Positions 32,801 to 35,972 of a stretch of DNA of 63,784 bases are shown here, in pieces. How positions within the stretch are numbered: the first letter of the stretch is position 1; each line of letters starts with the position of its first letter. This DNA comes from Azospirillum brasilense. Lineage in GTDB: Bacteria; Pseudomonadota; Alphaproteobacteria; Azospirillales; Azospirillaceae. The stretch spans positions 13,482-77,265 of the forward strand of contig NZ_QLKQ01000025.1 in the NCBI RefSeq assembly GCF_003349955.1, in the 5' to 3' direction. Position numbers and translations under genes: made by a program. The notes under the pieces are model-generated. The model worked only from the letters and a program-made list of their open reading frames with translations, made no database searches and had not been told where the DNA came from.

Positions 32801-35800
32801 GTCCGTCCCGACCGCGGACCGGTCCGGCCGCCCCCAACCCCGCCACAGACGGACGCGCACATGATCCGGGAAGAAGTCCAGTCGCTGCTCGCGCGCATCA
32901 ACACGACCCCCGGAGACGCCGAGGTCGCCCGCACCGAGACCCGTCAGGCGGGCATGCTCAACGAACATCTGGCTTTGGAGCTGGGGTCCTCCTTCGGCAC
33001 CGTGGTGCCGCTGCAGAACGGCTACGTCCTCTACCGCGACCCGACTCTGGACGGCCGCTACCGCGGCGCGCCGATCGCCAACTTCCTCCAGACCGCGGGG
33101 CCGGACGGGGCACTGGCCGGCATCGTTCCGCCCTCCGCCCTCGATCTGCTCGCCGACTACACCGGCGAGCACGTCCGCGGCATGGACGAAACCTTCCCCG
33201 CCGCCCTGCGCCAGGTCCGGGCGGAGCTGGTGCGGATCGCCCGGCAGGTCAACCCGCACGCGGAAATCCGCGTCGTCGACCGGCTGTACGGCTCCGACGA
33301 CGTGTCGATCGGGGGCATCGCCGATGCCGGACGGCGGCCCCTCCTCGGCCTGTGGTTCGAGACCCACAAGGTCTGCGCCATCAGCCAGGACATCCGGCTC
33401 GGCGACCCCGTCGAGACCGGCTACCACGAGATCTACCATTCCATCGAAGGTCTGCTGAAGCCGGAGGAGAAGCGGGTGGTCGAGGCCGCCTTCGGCCGCC
33501 CGCAGGAGCACGGCTACAACGACCGGGCGGCCGAGGCCTTCGCCAAATGGGCGGCCAAACGGTACTTCGCCGGAAAGGCCGGCCAGAAGCCGCCCGCCGG
33601 CATGAGCGGGCTTGCCCGCTTCGCCGACCGCATGCGCAACGCCTTCGAGGGCAACGGCTTCCAGAGCTGGGAGGACATCTACAAGCGGACCGTGGAGGGC
33701 CGCGTCGCCGAGCGGGCGCGCGTCTTCGACGTGACGGCGAAGATCCCCGTCCGCGAGGCGGCGAAGATCGCCCGCAGCGCCGGGCTGGAGAAGCTGGCCG
33801 ATACCTACGAGGCCTACGCGACCTTCACCGGCCGCTGGCAGAACGGCCTCGCGAACGCCGCACGCTCGGCGATGAACACGGTGCTCGGCCGCCGGCGCAA
33901 GGAGGCGCGGGACGACGGCCCGCCGCTGACCGGCGAACAGCTCTACCGGGCTCTGCGGCGCTACGCCTCGGACCGTGACATCCGCGCGGCGGTGGAAGGC
34001 GCGGGGTATCACTCCATCCGCGACGGCGCCCGCCTCACCGGGTTGCTCGTCGACCGCGACCGCCAGCTTCAGGCGGATCTGACCACCGCCTCCCAGGCCA
34101 CGCCGGTGGCCGTCGAAGGCACGCAGCCGGCGGTGGCGCGCGGCGCCGACGGACCGGTGCGCCTCGGTGCCGGCGGGCGGACCGGGGAGCGCCCGGCCTG
34201 GGAAAAGACCCTCGTCGAGTTCTGCGCGAGCGAACCGCTCGCCCGCTACGCCCGCGCCGACACCAACCGTCATGGGTACCAGAACCAGATCGAGGTGTTC
34301 GGCTGGCCGGCGGACGCGCCGCAATGGGAGGTCCGGGTTGACGACACCGCGGTGCGTGGCGACGCGGGCGCCGCGGCGCGGGTGCTGCACCACCAGGTGC
34401 TCCGCCAAGCCCTGGACGCCGGCCACGCCGTTCCGCCCCGCGTCGCCGAGGCGCACCCGGACCTGTTGCCGCGGGCGCTCGCCGCGGCGGACGCGGCCAT
34501 CGACACGGCCTCCCGCCTCGGCGCTCCGGAGCCCTACAGTCCGGCGGTGCCCGGCGCGGCCCGGCGCCCCGGCGGCGACCGCGTGGCCGCGCGCACGCCG
34601 GACGGCCGCTCCCTGGCGGCGTCGACACCCGAAGCCGATCCGCTGTGGCGGCCCGCGGACCGGCCGACGGCGGACCGCCCGTCCTACGCGGCCCCGGCGC
34701 CGCACAGCCTGACACCGCACAGCCCGACACCGCACGGACCGGCGCCGGCGGTCGCCGTCATGGAGCGCGACGCCGCGCCGAGGGTCCAGGCCATGCCGCC
34801 GCTCGACCCGCGCTCCACCCCCCTGAGCGGTGCGGACCGGCGGAACCAGGGTCAGCCGCCCGATGCCCTGATGCAGCGCATCGCCAACGCCCAGGCGGCG
34901 ATCCAGCCCCGCGCCTTCCTCGACGTCGAGGCCGGACAGCGGCAACAGGCCGTGACCATGGGCGGCCGTATCGACCCCCGCACCGGCATGGTCTACGTGC
35001 CCCAGGACCTGTCCTCCGACCGGGCCGCCATGCTTCACGCGCGGTTCGATCTGTACGAGGAAGCGCTCGCCCGCCGGCAATGGCTGGCCGTGCCGCCGCA
35101 CGAGGCCCGCGAGGCGCGGGCCGCCGGCGCGCTCCACGATCCCGTGGTGGACGGCTGGTACGTCGACCCACGCCTGGATGAGCGGGCGATCGAGCGGCTG
35201 GAGCGGCGCTTCCCGGCCACCGGACGCCTGGACTCCGCGGCGGCCGCTCAGGCTCTGGACGAGCGCCGCGGCGCGGTCCTCTATTCCCTCGGGCGCCGGG
35301 AAGAGGAGCGGACGGAACCGCGACGCGGGGCGCCGCGCCGCGAGCCAGCGTCCGCGGAAACGGGGGGAGCCCCGGCTTTGCCGGACCGCGCCGTGGTCGA
35401 GGTGCGGTTCGACCCGGTCAAGGTCACGGCGGCGGGGGCGGACGGCCTCCCGTCGAGCCGCCCGAACGCCGATTTCGTGTCGCAGGCCGAAGCGGTCGGG
35501 GTGCCGGTCGCCTCCGTCGTCACGACCGACCCGACCCGGTCCACCGTGACGATCCACGCCGCGGACGAGGGACAGGCCCGGGCGGTGGCCGACGCGCTGC
35601 GGGAGAACCAGGCGACCATGGGGGCGACCACGGCATCGGCCGCGGCGGCTCCACCCCCACCGCCGGCTCCGGCGCCGGTCCGCGCCGCCGCCCAGCCCTT
35701 CTACGCCCCGGCGCCGGACGGGCCGGACCAGGAGGTGCGGACCAAGGCGATCCAGCGGGCGCGTGGCCTGCCGGCGGATCAGCTCGCGGCGCGCATCGCC

Positions 35801-35971
35801 GTCAACGAGGCGATGCTTCTGGCCCTACCCGGCGGGTCGGGCGGCGCCGGCGATCCGGGCCGCGCCCGGCAACGCGCCGAACTGCGCGCCGGTCTCGACG
35901 TCCTGACCGCCGAAACGGCACGGCGCGAACGGGCCGCCCGTGGGCGGGCGCTCGGCCAGGGGATGGGCTGA
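8852..35971 (+). CDS. Giant polyvalent protein (9,039 aa): zincins, N6-methylase/SF2 helicase, DUF6884, AAA ATPase, ART-like domains
   Basis: A single uninterrupted 27-kb frame. Domains in order: zincin-like HExxH domain (about 140-300; HEGWH 210-214); uncharacterised (335-563); N12-class N6-adenine methyltransferase (SAM motif LEPGCGPGW at 715-723, NVPF at 780) joined to an SF2/SNF2-type helicase (GWEAGAGKT 1404-1412, DEAH 1572-1575); an FAVH/SHLPTG repeat pair (about 2480-2800); DUF6884 (about 3700-3880); a 150-aa tandem repeat; FtsH-like AAA ATPase (GPPGVGKT 4511-4518); a methyltransferase remnant; long helical regions; ADP-ribosyltransferase-like segments (about 6850-7270); a second, complete zincin (HEIYH 8192-8196, E8228); and a C-terminal repeat. 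Blocks are delimited by Q-[FY]-S-x-G peptides. The methylase-helicase arrangement recalls phage/plasmid anti-restriction proteins of the DarB/COG4646 type. Polyvalent proteins are thought to enter the recipient with DNA, disarm defences and start replication. Linkers are rich in Pro and Ala, as expected of flexible joins. Confidence 0.9.
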   Translation: MSDVSMTVSGDSEDTTFALRRPPHRTPAEDYALSMTSESSAWARCEDARRAVWRAAKRGRGKAVEAALAVLAEGGLPKARRRAQRVLARAGVPHDAVAAFDDAAHLYRAASVEATHAVARLGDLGVRVPEEAARDIAAFRRQLLQAARRLNPTIGVTAVQELWGEGAALVASGAASDGRIRVAGMFERAKGLASISMDVARFDPLDTVYHEGWHSLEALLSEKDQQVLAEEFPGTEQLSHRERVAYAFGAWAARRDRSGPRAQRVFERVGRFCGRLANWLDSRGFQTAEDLFERAYEGDYGRRAAKLARRDPKALRTQRPLIGDATDPRQYSLGAGPWQPPDRFGSDDLHWRAAEARLAAAAADGDRLVAAAALDAARRQAADPLCRDTLVHMAPSALLALTAAPRPGLDNPPPDLERLRGEIADGGAEALPELTLRMPDAEARAQGFSAAPGRFSRPGDAPAGTAEVIGCRAIGIVHLAREMGIERVPVRLHLRDDAVPWPLEPRWGIMPWRPAALAGMEHPGGRARVAMPDTPAWPAEMVVAQNPRTELVPSPPLRLRSRLQFSAGTGAEAVPSGGVLSVAPAAPRNHVIADPARLGTRSPKHRAADNIAAIETLLLVEADGRLPTDDERRLLAAYSGFGGVPQVFEPWRAAEQGWQPYADALQALLDPDEYAALRESVKNAHYTDGRVAAAMWDALAAAGVTASPDHPVRVLEPGCGPGWFIGLMPEALRDAAVTGIELDSVSGRIARLLYPGADIRLENFARTAIPDDWFDLAVGNVPFGKYHLFDARYADLKPTVHNHFLLKSVDLLRPGGVAALITSTFTLDAADTGVREALRDKAELVTAVRLPANWAGQSAGTEVAADLLVLRKRAEPLSSLRAAERDAVIAAEPDWIAVQTVRDPLGGPEMKVNRWFADHPDRVIGRLERSGTNHAGEHPDVTARLPRLKPSNVPERAAAELRDRLAALPTDLWKPVERSPVQAVETAPATARQGSYLLDSAGALRVVVDGALAVPAIGDRPFTAAEERLVRDGLAVRDALRRVFAAQREGRPQGERDAGRAALREAYEAFVAAHGAMRGRRAVRLLAADPDGPMLFALEQVAPDGAIHRADVFERDVLAAVTPPDRAATLDDALAIVLNESGAIDSARMAALLGTAPAEVESRLVDTGLAFEDPATRRLVTRDDYLTGDVRSRLEVARLAAQTEERFARNVQALEAVQPDPIPFYQIAARLGAPWVAPAHIRRFAAELFQIPPEAVEVGYSPVDGRWEFRVTGGHRTAPGVATTWATDRADGAELMLAALSGRPPVIKDKTKDGGHVINAEETLAARMKVREIQGAFRDWIWRDPERRAELAGVYNERFNRSVARVYDGGHLTFPTMAPEWAARARAIQKNGVWRALQGSTLLGWEAGAGKTFALVAACVEGKRMGLHRKPLLAVQATTLYGPDSVVETARAMYPAAKILAWPDKQTVTPEERRRFWGRVATGDWDLVVVPHDPFDMIPLSPALEERFLHEEKAAYREALHGLDPDESERTVKHMETRIAEIEARIEGLLKEGRRDDAVYFDDLGVDHIAVDEAHRYKNLYVPTSLGEIRGLPSQASQRAARMFARCRWLQDHGNRVLLGTGTPLSNSVAELYTLQRFLQYEDLARAGIEHFDAWAHTFADIDTTLEIDVVGRLRPVTRLAGYDNLLELRRLSDRVMDVVFVEDIPGVKRPRKMVQVVSAPPSQAQRDFIARLGTRAANLKSADPRDDNMLKIATEGRLAALDMRLVDPAGREFAQSKIHQAADNVARIARDNPGTTQLAFFDVGIHPTKTSGDFTLRQLFKDLLVEAGVPAEDIADFWEAEGRERERLKDALKRGTMRVGIGSSERLGTGVNVQDRLIAVHQLDCPWLPAHVNQRDRRAERQGNPLPEVHSLRYVTEGTFDAFGWQLQAAKDRFIREFLRGTLGLRSMRDEDPAELSPAHIMAIATGNPLLLRRAQLEAEIVEAEAARRAVERERDRFDREIARLGRTVADLDARLPGARDAAETARGVLDGRLPIIVDGAEPADRRALGEALTALLKAEADRQQAFRADVSVPPAGERTVGTAGPWPILLPADPELRHRQTPLMVLATPDGATDIRLNLRTPLGAAGSLEAALRGVVERAEGLERMRAAAAAEIAQLRAVPLRSLGDASAIEAMKAELRKIEQILQLPDPDPQRVDAILANRMLDHAEAARRLDLALVGAENDPATRREAAAWAAAVRRLDPEQVRPAPVLLPVGHALPQPVPDGAEAGSDADVPTMVPPEPAGAEGPYPSPDQAVAGQLLGLARVGHRADVPVDAVAAEIDRRGDGWADALGWPTGRGALYRDRLSGEESALGEILGGGDAWSRVALRWEPAVGPNTVRRGWLAERIVNGALSGLPDADRRRDWATAVKEFEARFGPVDDVLGAVAERVPAAVWKTATGRAAPEAVTPAAGAAVAFKAGDRVPDDGAPLNDPAPSDAWRAGTVRILIGFPHQVDSRTLSGEVRGSFAVHETWAPEEDPRPETPSWSVSHLPSGLRANLPLPTVEAARAWADGLMALPYRWEDVRDTLPADERLDDGRPIREVAGVLHRALSDARTVEDIAEALRRSAAATAAAGRRYEAPVAGTAAARRLGLFGGEMVERARAPRRGQQQELTAAAPPPAVYKVGDADPERPDPLNESGPADRWERRTIRVPLQRVEAPAEVAAEVCGSFGVHRMIVGEGEEPVRRWTVTHLPTGYAAGPVDRWETRQEARDWATVLNALAYDWSAVRSRHLAAEILPDGRGLHDVMRRLSRRLSERGPGGPSIAAVIEEETALSRAAAALRGREAEIAGLAADAAARTDGGTPGVAVVDVAPGMVAVAGDRDAAAALSDAERFAVAMPGGGEVLLVRNRLDRVAAELRASVRGVLTKGVDADAVWSPAPERAWTGRFGASPIRVRFTPASENRGYPLFRVEAADSSSPFPLHERDRSVILSGDYGERVSDPRARFAALAGARAMLVAGLQERYAARLEAGQTSVAAGHVPHVIDSGLNQGPGATRASFLHHAAAALSAAEPADPRIALLERMAAEPVLTAPRTAFLEPDRDPVSGADRSEPARRRALAELAFQDALLAGDADAARTLAAALSGPGREGDGTGAAGVARALALRLAEAGDGVRAELVTTTDAARAGAVGYAVPSEAAPPRRLGLFGGEPLPRNRAPLPSTGAANEVTPMQNDDAQFSAGPDAAGDRFAIDLAGRLLAAGLTPETIAEGPLTRTYGAPDDPEASVEVTIGMADRTGRKVPRGKIGVAMPVRDGVKPWRREYPLAGGPEGILPAAAAARLADGPASSAALARAAAAGDRTADEAVTLRLARAARALVAGHIDTAGSDAATAEAVAELAGRTVVAQGRISGMAGNRPDPDLWVSVNGRHPDRPRKVTKGWVGATLPAQSLADGTTVPARHYDATIADVARDAARDRAAVAFGADPATPLPDPLRLTGVPAALMAHARGTFRAGSPRQTDAANATLDRDGRRAAVEARLTGNPARLDPRELDSRAWLDDGATAAEKTYARHLAREIGAWAAARQAAALHRHPGDLGWPTVASWLALPGTGLGGPAWDTLREADDQRAVHATLAAARKRERRSRHPRPTDMTLTAWAAFRGLPEDAVRSEWTRARDRAATAAGPIASDAFIDGNPENRNTDETTKNQTTTNEITTNDEAAAPRLLVITQCGAAKATDSPDRLLPADFRSGEDHLAARTAALFEQAMPAERMYAGRHHQALMAGVDALRAAGATVDVHILSAGYGLLPGARPIVPYDVALRDMTPPERTAWAVRTGAPMRVKALLSGGGYDSAIIALGADYLDALDLSHRDAAWAQPTLVLTSLAKARDLHDRVPEQARLSPVGAAEARAFKAPLTSLKGVIAGRLLASIAEDVRNGRAVSHDLGLVKSGAADTVFEAVPSASAALPRLTDAPPTDGVPLPLGSAPITWEHDVDSGAMLAETQGLSIEVQPADGGWIAVRNGVPVASGEPAVLQAHAEAQFSLGRFDALSAWVEPLEDRLARFAESAGWMTNGVEIGPDPLTGYAPDKASRFNVTVRDGVPISGDGDGEDSRALPRYTVVETVIDDLGYLRDHVVLETTSLVRAVGVVQALTGSAFAQYGFHPDPMVLARQDGERHAREMLLANSIDGPQYSLSSDPTIQGWVRPLGDRLAAFVDEAGWTDAGRQRNYGAGRHFAPPDCADLAISTDAGDPLPGDPAPMRESRLLPRYTVTRFVADPDGDLGVTVLHTTDLGRAVGALRGMQGTPKALAAAVTEVPMASAIDGPQFSVGDIDLGPLERMLHDVATASAPFGVAPPATLTAHDPRVVRSAYTNGLIVNDGARHAGAGAGVRLTPAGRERLAAVLHQPQFAVAPQRPMPWQNQPPAASAAPAAPPSPWAPPPNVFPTTPAVPRPDAAAERDAAAKSGAGKEGRTFAGAGDTGPRPIDPSAIAERIADVRGSDALRSELLEVVDFLRDPGRYTALGAKPPKGILLVGPPGVGKTLSARALAGEAQVPFFAVTATDLMSSYISESAKNIKRLYETVGHKAGEHGAAILFIDEIDALGNRETAEGPNAQTVTERVNALLDAMDGFDAAPGVLTLAATNREHDIDPAIRRAGRFDRTVRLELPTMDDRRDILAGHTARIAGHDIDVVRLAEATAGASGADLDVLVNEAALAAARRQARVVTMDDFATALARQGFGAATALPDRAATLERIAVLASGGAEDRQAATQLALKAVLEWGHAPSVAPAAWPVGRFASLSPDSKREAEQAARALVDEAVRAAADAAATPEGFLNRAVTWARLRLSKASAGFRDAHLSPAPQFSVGDGTARIDLDTLLGDGDDGRSRIVQLLPGEAQRLSGLEPLTPEQLQAAHESVRRSVSAPPEPSASLIDGGAALRRSFERRLDLVAESTGFSDREVLADTLSMGYDAMRNGVYFGPSDAWRRSEERYLKTLGRYRRPEDRIAVAQMVAETLAGVQATGRDFLTPILAERGVAQEALTPPPVAEFMARMMFPDAETVQRIIDDKGYVAVADPSAGAGAGALAVAERLRELGIDAHQHLYVDATVEDPTLYHATYLQMAGAGVPATVTHGNALTGEVRERAMTAVTTRVPGLFRLSPEAPEVLRAQAQARFARNLGLVIGAGQDRDVASRAQPQAAEAEARRADGRVRRQYSLGGPAHLDRMILSAAEDGMADLSAYVTPAPLKAVSELAPPGVIEEGAKLAERLIGEAARDGVLPFGLALGDPRQHSGVAAAYRAAHAIASEPDNAANPRRAARALRQLPSFYAGDAGCLARDLDALAAGLPHGEQDRGRLLLHQLAVATEALHASPELVHLQSFGLNAPEPDSLDDALRHPYRPGLSHALQLIAHPEVETAMHAPIALGALNRAGDPQAMVRQRWELGRALVAHDLLTERVTAMRDGILGAGGNTASVDADLADLRAGRTKGVIDRAVERARREEADLERHRDLMQVMEAEGIDAAMRVLDADEGRRAARTRVQYSLGTADTGTDAGEPPTMARLILLANMGMDRAAVADLIALASPEHGPLHPAHRAWLTGPIAVHDCGWTNAELKSPDATALKAMITAERIERIMAERAAGGEPGPAATPAEIALAMRPAIVAGARSKEAYELYAWAVISAAAGDAQRRALLTDGRPLPVDAVSGLWSAIGGDRITDAEVQDPATPLGTLWRHIAQRVRSASLDRGAAEPVDAESRPAPAEAAAASRRPYTVPAAGQPIVRLNLFEAPMSERQRSRSRSRDAARTQFALGADGADPQPLPEAGLLDRAMPTLRAIGLVSMLVQAGKLVHDGAVLASPYIDAGIDAAAAMAHEAAVALRTAMERSDRSPEELAADLHAVLGNLLPGTGADDLRLFARTFLNVADLPLADRLREGLASIDWARGTSHAADFDRLAAEAGGILRDGFDAVAATVPSVDLDGAMTAGSELVHGARSTGADLLDAIAGGIRPSPADYTAADLRGLHHWLSGDPVGQAANSIVDVSLQARQTLSDALGAAADALRPGLLEQLGAKADGLMREGETLLQGARARLEAGAAGETASGLFARLAAFGHDLADFGRQAVERGTDLLQQAGIDPASLADTAGRIAQTVQFSTGRPASHESVPFGGDVQRMAAEAALIANHAHLLDAWAAAVDAAERGRPDLAGDLAVHGLSAAEMLLRAAGEPGWLSDTRGRLDAQPAARRARAAEHVATLVGPLLPQLDPASAAALSGPAGVGATLWLAEGGEDVPRDGTTERPQFSIGDALAQWTGRLPFASPAWLAESAPWRLTRDEFVQEAGRRTAEFGAEAAIGDLAAFADAPRGGVLYAADGRLSVGLDPADPARAAAQIHLHAVAARRDAGGAVPAAVLASLGADLDLLRSARRELALTPSATAAQVAELVAPPEPVQYRVAPPRLALGAAEAAALDGVAEMAVGRGARVLRRRDPDRTESGERLPSAELLLELPDGAALKALLDRVQEDRRFDWIAPSLTIDGAAVSARAASTPMRAEGRRPWLARIEGMRPDGSPQRRFVAREPVTPDRARFALGEDGVYEYRHFGRSGRESGFLLIDGGLALPVSREEALRAVPAVAPEPAARGAAQFSLGSPGGAVERVRTGALAGAEARQAYQDAWQQHAEALAALPADPDYALYAEACDIVAGHMWNRGFQRGDVGIATSYGNMRLPGFVKPGLGIAVIPYCSLTVPPEGITGMATVAPVEGLPPFGPEDMTWGLVHESKGSAISLRSGSLSGDFRLPESAARAADAIAGVTDWLRLDADGSFSNDALMRHRIMKEVRPHLEAAETEDASAWRERVSPNDPAFTGSALDALHARGFDTADTWWVGVSDGERPEIDLHRRPVFLHDNKEDAAEQSQEDVAPVYVRQTRPFADLTDWSRIRREPEVRAVLREWFEHNGPIVAGAIASRHLEDNDFDDLFERLPGEDRQTLEATWGPFGELTDDQKEEALYNAYAHGFEFDQWLHMVAEGEWVDMHHEYSGDAVDSVVGSFEAAGFGGVIYTDCYWRDNPTMLAVFDPGNLAFAPDQLPETMEQALYGAQEAAEREQAWFAARSQAEVAELTARRDAEIAAFNVTELRRQGFDVARPLWVAVPNPDLPELRDLADADRRITLYTERADCLAFAPGAADGLTAPVAVYLDAGRRADLTAAEWPQDLREAVSVWLDARPMSPNPSNHPTNGDLLRARGVADLQALVTAARDGSWHRIPDGRDLADRFLDGLQHAGFDSVVMHDRPEAGTVVVRFAQDNAAKALRVAWDRPDGVGPHRRSFGRDAEGQALATDANGTLSLGLAKRAHEAGVDLGLAALAGTEPRRGLGFRGEVADAVTPQLDDRLGIRLEQPDVPPLNSPLDRAEEVVAGVQRWLGGDAVIFWQIPSAGFVAPGAAPATILRAFDDDARRAHDAVPSLPGFSEMEQNGSSFAEMTLELKEALAAARSLTAAGVPVVVATLEENATDIQLRGWDRVGTGAVHVLYASMTADELFGPEAGTPAAAPSAASPRPVADRYRAVAMGARRGEMPALAEAGGYVIAGTNAERAAAASPLLAERLVGTGVSATVAFAAEEGPAVARDLAAAQTRLALAETPDRRQWRFVAVDGAAPPAGRAADQAVESRPVPAAPASAAAPGSRAPAAPQAAPQVSARQAAPQPAADLEVDGEQIVLYGRLAERAADAVDWLRPRLGEGPSGRGETWFTRADAASVAGAVPDVAAALRQHGFLAADPAQTSLPLDPPQPARPVERNHAAAAATPLDWPAGTHPEIRRLLDDLLLVETDLRGRPRDAALRDLAPLVQQGPDAVSRRHEAAAVDLAAGLRHAGAPWNDVADEHGLLAVADLASIARGHGGASVLSAHTLATARSRLAGDLGAALQAVGEPAASVARMTGVTPRVDRLIALQAMPPTPERLEALQRRSDPLVRTPESGAAAARPVTAAAPARPPAPAASGPAPVVITPGAPSAARSPAAAPPAPAVVRPDRGPVRPPPTPPQTDAHMIREEVQSLLARINTTPGDAEVARTETRQAGMLNEHLALELGSSFGTVVPLQNGYVLYRDPTLDGRYRGAPIANFLQTAGPDGALAGIVPPSALDLLADYTGEHVRGMDETFPAALRQVRAELVRIARQVNPHAEIRVVDRLYGSDDVSIGGIADAGRRPLLGLWFETHKVCAISQDIRLGDPVETGYHEIYHSIEGLLKPEEKRVVEAAFGRPQEHGYNDRAAEAFAKWAAKRYFAGKAGQKPPAGMSGLARFADRMRNAFEGNGFQSWEDIYKRTVEGRVAERARVFDVTAKIPVREAAKIARSAGLEKLADTYEAYATFTGRWQNGLANAARSAMNTVLGRRRKEARDDGPPLTGEQLYRALRRYASDRDIRAAVEGAGYHSIRDGARLTGLLVDRDRQLQADLTTASQATPVAVEGTQPAVARGADGPVRLGAGGRTGERPAWEKTLVEFCASEPLARYARADTNRHGYQNQIEVFGWPADAPQWEVRVDDTAVRGDAGAAARVLHHQVLRQALDAGHAVPPRVAEAHPDLLPRALAAADAAIDTASRLGAPEPYSPAVPGAARRPGGDRVAARTPDGRSLAASTPEADPLWRPADRPTADRPSYAAPAPHSLTPHSPTPHGPAPAVAVMERDAAPRVQAMPPLDPRSTPLSGADRRNQGQPPDALMQRIANAQAAIQPRAFLDVEAGQRQQAVTMGGRIDPRTGMVYVPQDLSSDRAAMLHARFDLYEEALARRQWLAVPPHEAREARAAGALHDPVVDGWYVDPRLDERAIERLERRFPATGRLDSAAAAQALDERRGAVLYSLGRREEERTEPRRGAPRREPASAETGGAPALPDRAVVEVRFDPVKVTAAGADGLPSSRPNADFVSQAEAVGVPVASVVTTDPTRSTVTIHAADEGQARAVADALRENQATMGATTASAAAAPPPPPAPAPVRAAAQPFYAPAPDGPDQEVRTKAIQRARGLPADQLAARIAVNEAMLLALPGGSGGAGDPGRARQRAELRAGLDVLTAETARRERAARGRALGQGMG
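9269..9751 (+). other. Domain: N-terminal zincin-like module of the giant protein (third ligand missing)
   Basis: Residues about 140-300. The order LNPTIGVTAVQELWG, VYHEGWHSLEALLSEKD, VAYAFGAWAARR, SRGFQTAEDLFERAYEG parallels the C-terminal zincin step by step. HExxH is present (His210, Glu211, His214). The residue 32 positions after His214 is Tyr246, where the C-terminal copy has Glu. A structural or regulatory role is therefore likelier than catalysis, unless another acid replaces it. Confidence 0.7.
10619..14800 (+). other. Domain: N6-adenine DNA methyltransferase plus SF2 helicase core
   Basis: Residues about 590-1980. It opens with NIAAIETLL and AAYSGFGGVPQVF, typical of N12-class methylases, then SAM-binding LEPGCGPGW and catalytic NVPFG. 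The helicase part has Walker A GWEAGAGKT, VDEAHRYKN, LGTGTPLSN (motif III-like) and QRDRRAERQG (motif VI-like). A coiled coil follows (RRAVERERDRFDREIARLGR). Probable role: modify and remodel incoming plasmid DNA to escape restriction. Confidence 0.85.
19953..20420 (+). other. Domain: DUF6884-like
   Basis: Residues about 3702-3890. LLVITQCGAAKAT, HHQALMAGVDALRAAG and ILSAGYGLLPGARPIVPYD match the pattern of DUF6884 proteins (Rossmann-like, often near nucleic-acid modification genes). It is preceded by an Asn/Thr-rich, lower-GC linker at 19860-19940. Confidence 0.6.
20903..21754 (+). repeat. Two tandem ~150-residue repeats, each bounded by the Q-[FY]-S motif
   Basis: Copy A is about 4018-4166 and copy B about 4168-4301. 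Shared features in the same order: W-V-x-P-L-x-D-R-L-A-x-F with AGW, a Gly-rich loop, LPRYTV, D-L-G, and a final IDGPQ[FY]S that begins the next block. The motif lies at the start of A, at the A/B join and at the end of B. Confidence 0.8.
22230..23330 (+). other. Domain: FtsH-like AAA ATPase with remnant M41 region
   Basis: Residues about 4460-4827. GPPGVGKT (4511-4518), ILFIDEIDALG (acidic pair 4574-4575), AATNREHDIDPAIRRAGRFDR with the sensor and arginine finger, then a lid domain. The part after the AAA module (SGGAEDRQAATQLALKAVLE and WGHAPSVAP) resembles the distal part of the FtsH M41 peptidase, but no HEAGH zinc site exists. It may unfold or remodel proteins without cutting them. Confidence 0.75.
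23880..24200 (+). other. Domain: truncated methyltransferase-like fold
   Basis: Residues about 5010-5116. EFMARMMFPDAET and VADPSAGAGAGAL (Asp5049) resemble the N6-methylase SAM loop, followed by YVDATVEDP and THGNAL. There is no NPPY/F motif before the next block, so the catalytic half is missing. Confidence 0.5.
29330..30680 (+). other. Domain: two ADP-ribosyltransferase-like segments
   Basis: Residues about 6828-7276. Two stretches follow a plan seen in polyvalent-protein ART domains: an aromatic-rich strand near the start (DTWWVGVSDGE; ARPLWVAVPNPD) and an end block of type A-G-F-x-x-V-x-x-D with V-x-F-[DA]-x-[GD]-N (AGFGGVIYTD with AVFDPGN; AGFDSVVMHD with VRFAQDN). The R-S-E triad cannot be assigned with certainty, so the enzyme activity is tentative. 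Confidence 0.4.
33180..33720 (+). other. Domain: C-terminal zincin metallopeptidase with complete zinc site
   Basis: Residues about 8110-8290. VNPHAEIRVVDRLYG, ETGYHEIYHSIEGLLKPEEK, DRAAEAFAKWAAKRY and NGFQSWEDIYKRT. HExxH is His8192, Glu8193, His8196; Glu8228 follows at +32 and is the expected third ligand. Zincins of this group are thought to process multidomain polyvalent proteins. Confidence 0.75.
35693..35930 (+). repeat. C-terminal QPFY repeat, copy 1 (shared with the next gene)
   Basis: AAQPFYAPAPDGPDQE, then an ARGLPADQLAARIAVNEAML segment and a GLDVLTAETARRE helix. The same order occurs twice at the C-terminus of the 1,912-aa protein (from about 41210 and 41435). A shared terminal module on two polyvalent proteins suggests a common tag. 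Confidence 0.7.
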
Positions 35972-35972
35972 C

